Made by a program: the position numbers and the translations under genes | Source: Balneolaceae bacterium | GTDB taxonomy: Bacteria; Bacteroidota; Rhodothermia; Balneolales; Balneolaceae | Direction: 5' to 3' | Length of the DNA: 64,000 nt | NCBI GenBank assembly: GCA_006969905.1 | Contig: CP030887.1 | Coordinates: 2,716,730-2,780,729, forward strand | Shown here: positions 34,593 to 41,189 of the stretch, one piece after another | Layout: the number at the start of each line of letters is the position of its first letter | Position numbering within the stretch: position 1 is the stretch's first letter | Notes under the pieces: generated by a model | What the model saw: the letters and a program-made list of their open reading frames with translations, nothing else | Told to the model about the DNA's origin: nothing | The model's database searches: none

Positions 34593-35503
34593 AATCGTTG
34601 CGCTACTAAAGAGTGAATCGTTTTCGTTTGAAACGAGCTAAAATGACCTATGCCAATGGTTCCCGAAGCAAGAAGTTCCGGGGTATTAGAAGCATCGAAA
34701 TACAGACTGTAATCCTGTGTCCCATAGCGTACCCTTGCATTTACATCGGTACCTTTGATATTGAGCATAAGATGTACTTGCTCGTTATTTTGTGCATACG
34801 GCTTGCCTGTGTTGGCTTTTTGAACCGCAATTTGAGCACGGTTGCCCTGGTCAATCCTGAACAAATTCATTTCATCCCTTACAGCAGGCCTCCAACTAAA
34901 GGACACGCAAATAGCTTTACTCGATGCAACGTCATCTCCACCACGTACATAGAGAAAAAATCCATCCACACCGTTCAAAGCTGTATTTGAATTGCTTACG
35001 TACGCATCTAGCTGAACATCCGTAATCGGGGAAGGATCCAACTCGGTTAACTTGTTCCAATCCGACATATACAGCAATGAATCGCCCGTTGAATCAAAGG
35101 TTAAATCCGGGTTAAGGAGCATCGCACGTACACGATTGGCAAACTCGGTATTAGTTGTAGCCTTAACAAAACGGGGCTTGTCTATAAAATCGTAAATATC
35201 GGCAGGGGCTGCTGTCTTTTGAAAAATTTCAACGGAAGGCTTACAATACTTAGGCCTCATTTGCTCGGCTACCACATAGCAATCGGCAGGAGCTTCCAGA
35301 TACCCTTTTATTTCGGTAATAACGCCCAAATAGGTATCCGGTTCCACAATGAGCAAAATACCATCCAGAGTCCTGTCAGAGGTGTAATACCTGACATAGG
35401 CGTTTTGAGCGCCTACATTAAAAACATTAAGAAAATATACGCCTTCTAAATGTGCGGTTTCCACGATTTCCTGCGTTAAAATTAAAATATACAAACGAAC
35501 CAA
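34589..35503 (-). CDS. Phage protein of unknown function, candidate spike (lectin-like C-terminus)
   Basis: 304 residues from the ATG at 35503, which overlaps the previous gene by 77 bases; a GTG near 35462 is an alternative. No membrane segment. The C-terminal third (LMLNIKGTDVNARVRYG, YSLYFDASNTPELLASG, IGIGHFSSFQTKTIHSL) has the strand pattern of concanavalin/LamG-like domains, which would suit a receptor-binding spike. The middle is rich in short strands and shows no enzyme motif. It lies between small membrane proteins and the transglycosylase. Assignment is by pattern and position only. Confidence 0.45.
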   Translation of the reverse strand: MVRLYILILTQEIVETAHLEGVYFLNVFNVGAQNAYVRYYTSDRTLDGILLIVEPDTYLGVITEIKGYLEAPADCYVVAEQMRPKYCKPSVEIFQKTAAPADIYDFIDKPRFVKATTNTEFANRVRAMLLNPDLTFDSTGDSLLYMSDWNKLTELDPSPITDVQLDAYVSNSNTALNGVDGFFLYVRGGDDVASSKAICVSFSWRPAVRDEMNLFRIDQGNRAQIAVQKANTGKPYAQNNEQVHLMLNIKGTDVNARVRYGTQDYSLYFDASNTPELLASGTIGIGHFSSFQTKTIHSLVAQRL

Positions 35504-35675
35504 AATAAAGAAGTACGCCGACTACAAGCGAGATCAAAATCCACTTTGTCCAGGTCCACGCCGTCGAGATCGTTGTTACAATCTCACTAACAATCTTCCT
35601 CGGGGCCGTTACTTTTTGTTTTACCTGATGCGCGGTTTGCCGTGCCAGGTACCAACTCCATGGATTGATCCACAT
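35427..35675 (-). CDS. Small phage membrane protein, 82 aa
   Basis: Starts MWINPWSWYLARQTAHQV. Positively charged N-terminal half, one clear membrane helix (about 44–66, WTKWILISLVVGVLLYFGSF), then a basic tail NRGNRTFRRRIF. It overlaps the 81-aa gene upstream by 89 bases in another frame and the spike candidate downstream by 77 bases. Such tight overlap is usual in small ssDNA phages. Could be a virion membrane protein. Confidence 0.55.
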   Translation of the reverse strand: MWINPWSWYLARQTAHQVKQKVTAPRKIVSEIVTTISTAWTWTKWILISLVVGVLLYFGSFVYFNFNAGNRGNRTFRRRIFS

Positions 35676-35832
35676 TTGATTCTAAATTTGGTTCTTGATT
35701 GATTTCATTGCCCGTCTTTTGCAAGACATACCTCGCAACCACGGCAACCAGCACGAGCACCAGCGCCACAATCCAATTGTCCGTAACAGGGAGCAGGCTT
35801 TCTTCGAGTTTTTTAAACGCTCTTTCAAGCAT
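35587..35832 (-). CDS. Small phage membrane protein, 81 aa
   Basis: One membrane helix (about 19–37, NWIVALVLVLVAVVARYVL) near the N-terminus, followed by a hydrophilic, acidic tail ending in EEDC. It begins two bases after the stop of the 83-aa gene and overlaps the 82-aa membrane gene in another frame. No known family recognised. Position among likely structural genes suggests a virion membrane protein. Confidence 0.55.
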   Translation of the reverse strand: MLERAFKKLEESLLPVTDNWIVALVLVLVAVVARYVLQKTGNEINQEPNLESNVDQSMELVPGTANRASGKTKSNGPEEDC

Positions 35833-35834
35833 AA

Positions 35835-36086
35835 CTACCAGGTGTTATTTGAACGTTGCTGACGATTAGATTTCCATTTACTTATGGAAACGACAATCGC
35901 TTGCTTACCTGCATTTCTTCCTTTCTGAATGTCGACAGGATTACCAAACGTGCGAATTTTAAGCATTTTCCCACCGCCTAAATCCACAGAACCTTGATAA
36001 TACATCGTAGAACCTGTTTTCGGCTCTCTTTCGACCAGGAACACATCCCGGGAGTTTCTATTTCTGTTATTATTATTGAACGACAT
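35835..36086 (-). CDS. Small basic phage protein, 83 aa
   Basis: Asn/Arg-rich N-terminus (MSFNNNNRNRNSRD), then a probable small beta domain (MYYQGSVDLGGGKMLKIRTFGNPVDI, AIVVSISKW) and a basic end. The overall charge is positive and it has no membrane segment. It might bind DNA or act as a ssDNA-binding or packaging protein, but this is a guess from composition. Twelve bases separate it from the upstream gene. Confidence 0.5.
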   Translation of the reverse strand: MSFNNNNRNRNSRDVFLVEREPKTGSTMYYQGSVDLGGGKMLKIRTFGNPVDIQKGRNAGKQAIVVSISKWKSNRQQRSNNTW

Positions 36087-36098
36087 AAGATGTTGTAT

Positions 36099-36626
36099 TT
36101 AATTAAACTGAATGAGTTTTTTTATGAAACGAAAAATTTTAGCAAGAATTGAATCAGATGAATCATTATCTCGGCCAGAACCAGCATGAGGATCACGTAA
36201 ATGACCGGAAGAACCAGAACCAGAACCACCACTATTACCACCACCCGGAGGTGTAAGTAAATCCTTCGCAAGTCTGAAAGCTTTATCCAACTTATCATTT
36301 CCAGTAGTTTGAGGTAAATTTTTGGCCACATCTGTTACTAGCTTAGGTATCTTAAAATCCGGCAACCCACCTGCACGGGGAGGCAGTTTTATCTTTGGCA
36401 ACGAAGGGGAGCTTAACAACTTTGTACCCGTATTCACAGCTCCCTTAATCAGCGCCCCACCTACCAGTGAAGTCCCCAGACCGGGCAACAGGGCAGAAGC
36501 CCCCGCAAGGGCTAACCCTTTGCCAACAGGAGATCGAGCTACAGATTTAACACCCTTTGCGACCCCGCGAGCACCGCGACGAACGCCACGACCTATCCCA
36601 CGGGTTACGCGCTTAAAGAATCCCAT
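36099..36626 (-). CDS. Basic, glycine-rich phage protein with hydrophobic segment
   Basis: 175 residues in four parts: a very basic start (FKRVTRGIGRGVRRGARGVAK), a hydrophobic Gly/Ala/Leu stretch about 35–66 (GLALAGASALLPGLG and SLVGGALIKG), a Pro/Gly/Ser-rich linker (about 126–146) and a short amphipathic helix at the end (ILAKIFRFIKKLIQF). This layout suits a membrane-penetrating or DNA-contacting minor capsid protein. No homologue recognised. It begins just after the candidate capsid gene's stop. Confidence 0.5.
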   Translation of the reverse strand: MGFFKRVTRGIGRGVRRGARGVAKGVKSVARSPVGKGLALAGASALLPGLGTSLVGGALIKGAVNTGTKLLSSPSLPKIKLPPRAGGLPDFKIPKLVTDVAKNLPQTTGNDKLDKAFRLAKDLLTPPGGGNSGGSGSGSSGHLRDPHAGSGRDNDSSDSILAKIFRFIKKLIQFN

Positions 36627-36628
36627 GA

Positions 36629-37489
36629 TTAGGCCTCCAAAGTATCCAGGTAATCCATCGCAGTCGCCATTTCCGGGTTGGTTTCACCGACTTTAGAAGC
36701 GCTACGTACCGCTTCCTGCTGAAGAGATTCCACCGAGCGGGCTACCGCATCCACTCTCATGTACTTGGAAACAACCAACACCTTTGAACCCGCAGGCAAA
36801 TCCGTAATATTGTACTTAACCTGGGTAGGAATGCCGTTGATACTTTGGAAAATACGCACCGCATTAAGACCCGTTGACGCTCCACTCTCTAACTTGGAAT
36901 TGAGCATCTCAACGGCATGATGGACATCTAAACCGACCAACTCAGTACGACCATTGTACTTGAGATTCACATCGCACGCCTCCAAATTAGCTTTGGAAGG
37001 AGTGAAGCCCTGCACGTACATTTCCAGTACGTCATTAACAGTATGCTCACTTTGCGAGCTTAAGCGATACTTAAGGGCATATTCGGGAACGTTTTCCAGC
37101 GTTAAAGCCGATACCTGCACAGTGGCTACCGTACCACCCGCATTGGCCATACCGTCAAGTGAAACGTTTAAGATTTCATTGAGGGTATGCCTTGCACCCA
37201 AAGGGACGACAATCTGATTGGAGACCGAATCAGCATCGATAGGGGTACCGAAAGTCTTTTCGGTGAGATCACCGAAAAATGGCAGCGGAATACCCTGTAT
37301 AGGCACTTCATTTTCTGAGGAACCACCTGATTCTGTAATCGTAATCGATCCACCTAGCCCGTTATAATCCAAATCAGGGGAGGTAATCAGGAGCGCATTC
37401 AAATACTCTCCCTCAATCTTAAACTCGGTAGATTGACCGGTTGAAGTAGCAGGCAAGCTAAATTTTTTCAGTAATATGGTTGGTCTCAT
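36629..37489 (-). CDS. Candidate major capsid protein
   Basis: 286 residues from the ATG at 37489, which follows the stop of the 42-aa gene after one base; an ATG at 37525 would add twelve residues inside that gene. The protein is strand-rich throughout with a helical end (SVESLQQEAVRSAS). Two segments 48 residues apart match: HTLNEILNVSLDG and HTVNDVLEMYVQG, hinting at an internal duplication as in double jelly-roll capsids. Location, size and strand content suit a capsid, but no family match could be confirmed. It is the largest strand-rich protein of the phage next to the spike candidate. Confidence 0.5.
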   Translation of the reverse strand: MRPTILLKKFSLPATSTGQSTEFKIEGEYLNALLITSPDLDYNGLGGSITITESGGSSENEVPIQGIPLPFFGDLTEKTFGTPIDADSVSNQIVVPLGARHTLNEILNVSLDGMANAGGTVATVQVSALTLENVPEYALKYRLSSQSEHTVNDVLEMYVQGFTPSKANLEACDVNLKYNGRTELVGLDVHHAVEMLNSKLESGASTGLNAVRIFQSINGIPTQVKYNITDLPAGSKVLVVSKYMRVDAVARSVESLQQEAVRSASKVGETNPEMATAMDYLDTLEA

Positions 37490-37490
37490 T

Positions 37491-37619
37491 TCAGGCTTTT
37501 TTAAATTTGTCGGTTTTTGCTTCAATCGCCATCCCGGCCACCAGGCCGAGGGCTGTAAATACAGCGACCACGCTCCAGGCAGTGATCTTTTTAACAGTCA
37601 TACTTTTTCTTGCAGGCAT
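37491..37619 (-). CDS. Tiny phage membrane protein, 42 aa
   Basis: Reads MPARKSMTVKK, then one membrane helix (about 12–31, ITAWSVVAVFTALGLVAGM), and a short basic tail AKTDKFKKA. The stop lies one base before the likely capsid start, so the two are probably coupled. Small single-helix proteins like this are common in the virion membrane of internal-membrane phages. Confidence 0.55.
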   Translation of the reverse strand: MPARKSMTVKKITAWSVVAVFTALGLVAGMAIEAKTDKFKKA

Positions 37620-37717
37620 ATGTGTACAAGGTTTAATTCAAATTCGATGAGCAAACCTAGAAAGGAGGGAAACCAAAAAATAGAACACACTTGTACCACA
37701 TTTGTAATACAATTGTG

Positions 37718-38854
37718 TTACACTTTTACAGGATCTTTGCCATACTCCAAGTCATACCATGTACCCGTCTTTTTGTCTTTGAACCTGATTTTATTGCGCC
37801 TGGCATGGAGGCGATCTTTTTTACGAAGCCATTTTTTCATAGGACGGGTAAGACGATCATATTCCCGCATGATTTCCCCGGTATCGCCATGATAAGTAAC
37901 CACATGGTGACCACTAGTGATGCGATGCTTATAATTAGGAGCAACAAACGGAGCTTTATAGACGAGATCGTACTGCTGGTTGCGGACATGGGTCTCAGAT
38001 AAATCATAATTCCAATCAATATGCTCAAAAGACTGCTTATCGATATACAGCTTCAACTCTTTTTTTTCATTACCCTCCTTATCGATGGTAACTCTCTCGT
38101 ACTCCTTAACTTCTGAGTTCAGTTTTTCGGCCATCACTTCCAGCCTTTTTCGCTTTTGGATTTTGGAATTAATCGAGATACCGATTGAGTTCATGAGCGC
38201 CCGTTCGTACTTTGTAGCATCGTAGTTTTTGAAGATATATTTGACGTTATAGCCTATGATGCGAGGGAGGTCTTTTTGTTGAATACTACGATCATAATAC
38301 ATCGAAATACCCCCGCCGGAATCCATCCAGTGATCTTGAATCAATCGATAGGGAAGATCAATATTCGTAATCACATGGGCATGATACCTTCCTACCTTTG
38401 TTTTTTCCAGCATCATGGTATACACAAAAGAAGGAAGGTCTCTTTTTTTTAATTCCCGGTTGATGCGTTTGCGAAAAAGAGACCAAGAATCAACCAGAAA
38501 ATGCCTGCTATACCTAATAGAAGGAAATACTTTCGGATCTATGGTAAGCGTTAACACACTCACTTTTTCAAACTGGCCGTAAATCCTGCAATAGTGCGCT
38601 ATAAGCTTCTTTCGGTTCTTTTCAGCGCAGTAGGGACAGGTTTTTTTGTTGCAATCTAAACGATACACCCCATAATTGACTGGCACCGGGCTATCCGTCC
38701 ATGAGAAATCGGTATTGTCAATCATTTGCGTTTTAAACGACAGGGGAGTAGGGCACATAGACGGGATTTGTTCCGCTGCCGGACTATCATAGGAGAGACC
38801 ATCTAAATACTGTAACCTGTCTAAAATCGGTGCCGGCAATGCCGGCGTTGTCAC
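37718..38854 (-). CDS. HUH-family rolling-circle replication initiator (Rep)
   Basis: 378 residues from a GTG that overlaps the previous stop. HUH endonuclease motifs in order: motif 1 VSVLTLTID (98–106), motif 2 GRYHAHVITN with His158 and His160, and motif 3 YNVKYIFK with Tyr202, Lys205 and Tyr206, as in microvirus-type Reps. A cysteine group (Cys68, Cys73, Cys76: DCNKKTCPYC) before them may bind zinc. The protein would nick the phage origin and stay bound to the 5' end during rolling-circle synthesis. The C-terminal third is very basic. Confidence 0.88.
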   Translation of the reverse strand: MTTPALPAPILDRLQYLDGLSYDSPAAEQIPSMCPTPLSFKTQMIDNTDFSWTDSPVPVNYGVYRLDCNKKTCPYCAEKNRKKLIAHYCRIYGQFEKVSVLTLTIDPKVFPSIRYSRHFLVDSWSLFRKRINRELKKRDLPSFVYTMMLEKTKVGRYHAHVITNIDLPYRLIQDHWMDSGGGISMYYDRSIQQKDLPRIIGYNVKYIFKNYDATKYERALMNSIGISINSKIQKRKRLEVMAEKLNSEVKEYERVTIDKEGNEKKELKLYIDKQSFEHIDWNYDLSETHVRNQQYDLVYKAPFVAPNYKHRITSGHHVVTYHGDTGEIMREYDRLTRPMKKWLRKKDRLHARRNKIRFKDKKTGTWYDLEYGKDPVKV

Positions 38855-39417
38855 GGAATAACTTTGCGGTCAGTTACTCTATAAAGATCAAGAGGAATAT
38901 TGTCCTGACCGCTTTTATTTTCACCTAATTTATTTAAGGTTTTTAAATCTATTAAACTAAACTTATTAAGCAAATCCAGCTCATTTTGACTTAATACTTT
39001 AGGCTTATTTGGATATAAATTTATAAACTTCGGTTGCCTGTAGGGCGGGGAGAATATCGGCGAACCGCTTTGGGATCGATCCTTTTGTGCGGGTTGAACA
39101 ATGCACGGGTTGTGCGGGTTGGAATATTTAAATCGATGCTTCTCTTGATGTAAAACAGTTTCTGATCGTCCAGACGGGACAAATGCGTTTTGTAACGAAT
39201 CGGACGGTTCAGATACCACCAATAGCGTATCTTGTATATGAGAATTTTTAGATTGTGGAACATAGACACCACACGTATTTACCAACGTTACTATTAGTAT
39301 TGACCATAGAGCCAACGAAATCAATATAACAAATGTTATGATCTTGCGATCTTCCACGTTTTTAAGTAGATTTTTCATTGTAGATGATGATTTGAAGTTA
39401 ATACTTTGAGTTATCAA
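38851..39417 (-). CDS. Phage protein of unknown function with N-terminal membrane helix
   Basis: 188 residues from the ATG at 39417, or 175 from an ATG at 39378 (MKNLLKNVEDRK), which may be the better start. One membrane helix (about 28–48, IITFVILISLALWSILIVTLV) precedes a low-complexity polar region (Ser, Pro, Gln, Lys) with no clear fold, and a C-terminal NELDLLNKFSLIDLKTLNKLG helix. Its stop overlaps the Rep start (GTGA), so the two are translated together. Function not recognised. Confidence 0.55.
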   Translation of the reverse strand: MITQSINFKSSSTMKNLLKNVEDRKIITFVILISLALWSILIVTLVNTCGVYVPQSKNSHIQDTLLVVSEPSDSLQNAFVPSGRSETVLHQEKHRFKYSNPHNPCIVQPAQKDRSQSGSPIFSPPYRQPKFINLYPNKPKVLSQNELDLLNKFSLIDLKTLNKLGENKSGQDNIPLDLYRVTDRKVIP

Positions 39418-39420
39418 CCG

Positions 39421-39451
39421 AGCCAGCTAGCTCCAACTAGCTGGCTTTTTT
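39421..39451 (+). terminator. Perfect hairpin with plus-side T-run, inside the prophage
   Basis: 10-bp stem AGCCAGCTAG/CTAGCTGGCT (39421–39430 and 39437–39446), loop CTCCAA, then T-run. It would stop antisense (plus-strand) transcription, whereas all phage genes run the other way. On the minus strand it follows directly after the methyltransferase-like gene's stop and may instead be a structural or processing hairpin. Confidence 0.6.
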
Positions 39452-40016
39452 ATTGCCATTGAGAGGCCATGGCATTAGCAATACCCTGATAAGTCCTGGA
39501 TCTCTCTTTTGAACGATCCTCTCCTGGAGGCATTTTCCAGATACGTTGCTCCCTTCCTGGAACAATATCCGTAGGAATTAAAGGGGGTAAGTTATGCAAC
39601 CATAACCCCGTCTTTTTTGTCTCTCCATGCCCAAACTGCCAAGGATGTATGTATTGCGGTTTTGGAAAGTCACCCAACGTATTAAGTTGTCCAACAGGAT
39701 TTTCCATGCACACACGATTACATACTTTTGTAGCTTTATCCCACAAATTTTGTGTCCATTTAACCGCCTCTAAACGTAAATAATGCAATGGCTTACCAAA
39801 AGAATATGTACCATTTCCCGACACGGTTATATATCTGCAGGGTGGGTGCATGATGATCAAATCCCAGCCATAATCCAGTACATCAAAAACATCACCTTTG
39901 TAATGTTCTCCTGGAATCTCGGTATCTTCAAAATCACAGCTTACCGCATAATGTCCAGCCTTGGAGAAAGCTTCCCTGACAACACCACTGAATTCACAGG
40001 CTACCAAAACATTCAT
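39450..40016 (-). CDS. Short cytosine-5 DNA methyltransferase-like protein
   Basis: 188 residues from the ATG at 40016 (MNVLVACEFSGVV). Cytosine-methyltransferase landmarks: SAM-site-like VLVACEFSGVVREAF, the motif IV Pro-Pro-Cys in MHPPCRY with the expected catalytic cysteine, and a motif VI-like MENPVGQL. The target-recognition domain and later motifs of full Dcm enzymes are missing, as is common in phage-borne short forms. It may modify the phage DNA or may bind without methylating. Begins one base after the mini-protein gene's stop. Confidence 0.7.
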   Translation of the reverse strand: MNVLVACEFSGVVREAFSKAGHYAVSCDFEDTEIPGEHYKGDVFDVLDYGWDLIIMHPPCRYITVSGNGTYSFGKPLHYLRLEAVKWTQNLWDKATKVCNRVCMENPVGQLNTLGDFPKPQYIHPWQFGHGETKKTGLWLHNLPPLIPTDIVPGREQRIWKMPPGEDRSKERSRTYQGIANAMASQWQ

Positions 40017-40017
40017 C

Positions 40018-40173
40018 TTAAACATGTTTGGATATAGATTGAATTTCTAAATTAGGATTTTCCCGCCTGAATTTGTTAAGCACACCTATAAAAGTGTTTC
40101 CTTTAAGAAAATGTACATCCATACGATTGTACTGGTTTAATGTCCAGATTTTGAAGGTGTTAGTTCTGTTCAT
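40018..40173 (-). CDS. Phage mini-protein, third member of the NP-motif family
   Basis: 51 residues from the ATG at 40173 (MNRTNTFKIW), overlapping the end of the RHH gene by 14 bases; a longer reading of 65 residues begins at 40215. Its end RRENPNLEIQSISKHV aligns with RLNPQIQIVRVSF and LLNPGLQIQKVERVS in the 55- and 49-residue proteins at the start of the operon. Three related small proteins in one small phage suggest duplication. Function unknown. Confidence 0.55.
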   Translation of the reverse strand: MNRTNTFKIWTLNQYNRMDVHFLKGNTFIGVLNKFRRENPNLEIQSISKHV

Positions 40174-40513
40174 AATCGGCCAGTTGTTTTGAAAGCAAGA
40201 AATTAACGGTGTCATTGAAATTCTTAAGCCCGTTTTGCCGCCTGTAGTGATTGATATGTTCGGTTAATTCGGAACTCAAGCGAATAGTGATCGTCTGATC
40301 ACGCAATGAATCATACAAAGTTTTAAAGTGGGGAAGGACTTGCACATTTCGGTCTTTTTCAAGGACGGCTATGGCATGTGTAAAGTCTAAAATTGAATCT
40401 TCAAAGGCTTGTAACAGCCTGTCATCTACATCATCGGGGTGCGTGTTGAGTTTGTACTCATAGGACTCAAGCACCATTTGGAGTTGAATAATGGATTCTT
40501 GGTGCCGGGTCAT
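40160..40513 (-). CDS. Phage ribbon-helix-helix protein, candidate regulator
   Basis: 117 residues. The N-terminal two-thirds is helical and acidic (ESYEYKLNTHPDDVDDRLLQAFEDS). The last 45 residues form a ribbon-helix-helix unit: TITIRLSSELTEHINHYRRQN, then FNDTVNFLLSKQL. That makes it a likely DNA-binding regulator of the phage operon or a replication accessory. Its ATG overlaps the previous gene's stop by four bases (ATGA). Confidence 0.65.
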   Translation of the reverse strand: MTRHQESIIQLQMVLESYEYKLNTHPDDVDDRLLQAFEDSILDFTHAIAVLEKDRNVQVLPHFKTLYDSLRDQTITIRLSSELTEHINHYRRQNGLKNFNDTVNFLLSKQLADYEQN

Positions 40514-40695
40514 AATCGAGATCGCCTCTCAACTATTTTTCTAAGCTCAAAGTAGTGCTTAACCAATTCATCATAACCTTTAGCTAAGTGTTTTATAGCA
40601 TCACAGTTCAACTCCTGTATTGATTTAATAAAATCAATCATGAAAAACAGTAGAATGAGCAAAGCAAAAAGAACGATAAGCAAAAATTCAATCAT
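40510..40695 (-). CDS. Small phage membrane protein, 61 aa
   Basis: Begins MIEFLLIVLFALLILLFFMIDF, one strong membrane helix (about 4–23), followed by a charged cytoplasmic-looking tail of helix character ending RKIVERRSRL. Start and stop both overlap neighbouring genes in ATGA form. No family recognised. A membrane role early in the operon is all that can be said. Confidence 0.6.
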   Translation of the reverse strand: MIEFLLIVLFALLILLFFMIDFIKSIQELNCDAIKHLAKGYDELVKHYFELRKIVERRSRL

Positions 40696-40841
40696 GACAC
40701 ACGCTCCACTTTTTGAATCTGTAAGCCGGGGTTCAAAAGCTGTACACGGGATTCAGCGCTTCCACGGGTAGGCGCTATTACATCTATCCAGTGCAGGGAC
40801 TGGCTATCTTCATTGCGGAAAGAAACACGGTAGGTTTTCAT
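40692..40841 (-). CDS. Phage mini-protein, second member of the NP-motif family
   Basis: 49 residues: starts MKTYRVSFRNEDSQSLHW, ends LLNPGLQIQKVERVS. It shares the M-K-[TV]-[YF]-R-[VI]-x-F-R-N start and the x-L-N-P-x-[LI]-Q-I end with the 55-residue protein just upstream, so the two look like tandem paralogues. Likely a small alpha/beta fold. Both ends overlap their neighbours in ATGA form. Confidence 0.6.
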   Translation of the reverse strand: MKTYRVSFRNEDSQSLHWIDVIAPTRGSAESRVQLLNPGLQIQKVERVS

Positions 40842-41005
40842 TTTGCATCACCCAAAAATGAAACACGGACTATCTGAATTTGGGGATTAAGTCGTCTTAG
40901 TTTGTTTTCAGCCGAGGCAGGGGTTTTTGCTCGAATGTGAATGGCATGGGTATCGTACTTTTTATAATCAGCGCCATTACGAAAGAGTATACGAAAAACT
41001 TTCAT
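40838..41005 (-). CDS. Phage mini-protein, first member of the NP-motif family
   Basis: 55 residues: starts MKVFRILFRNGADYKKYDTH, ends RRLNPQIQIVRVSFLGDAK. First gene after the putative phage promoter. Paralogous with the 49-residue protein and, at its end, with the 51-residue protein. The pattern of short strands around a helix (ASAENKLRRL) suggests a compact alpha/beta domain. No known function. Confidence 0.6.
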   Translation of the reverse strand: MKVFRILFRNGADYKKYDTHAIHIRAKTPASAENKLRRLNPQIQIVRVSFLGDAK

Positions 41006-41030
41006 GGGAACAGGTGATAGGAAGGCCGAT

Positions 41031-41046
41031 ACACTATTGCTAGTGT
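41031..41046. other. Small perfect palindrome upstream of the first phage gene
   Basis: ACACTA–TTGC–TAGTGT, a 6-bp stem with 4-base loop, about 25 bases before the first phage start codon. It could be an operator for the RHH protein or part of a nick site for Rep; nothing proves either. Confidence 0.4.
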
Positions 41047-41087
41047 TACCAGAATCGGGTATCTTCGAGTGTTTATATTAAATGTTT

Positions 41088-41123
41088 GCCCGGTGATTCT
41101 GATAGGACACCGGGCATTTTTTT
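41088..41123 (+). terminator. Hairpin with plus-side T-run near attR
   Basis: 8-bp stem GCCCGGTG/CACCGGGC (41088–41095 and 41108–41115) and seven T. In the plus direction it is a good terminator shielding the host gene junction from antisense phage transcription; in the minus direction it lies in the leader of the predicted phage mRNA. Confidence 0.65.
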
Positions 41124-41152
41124 CATGAGCACTTTCTTTTCTGCTCTGAAGC

Positions 41153-41182
41153 CAAATTAAAACCCGGCTAAATAAATGTCAA
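41153..41182 (-). promoter_or_regulatory. Candidate main phage promoter next to attR
   Basis: On the minus strand TTGACA (41182–41177) is followed by TTAATTTG (41160–41153), with 19 bases between TTG and the second box. This matches the Bacteroidota TTG–N17–23–TAnnTTTG pattern with one mismatch and is positioned to drive the whole phage operon, with a leader of about 140 bases. Confidence 0.45.
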
Positions 41183-41189
41183 GAAAAAT

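Noticed and set aside
36322-36696. 124-residue plus-strand frame rich in Pro and Arg
   Set aside because: Mirror of the basic glycine-rich phage protein in the opposite strand; composition follows from its codons.
37476-37892. 138-residue plus-strand frame across the Rep/capsid junction
   Set aside because: It is antisense to Rep and the 42-residue gene, is full of Cys/His/Phe in shadow-like composition, and has no family features.
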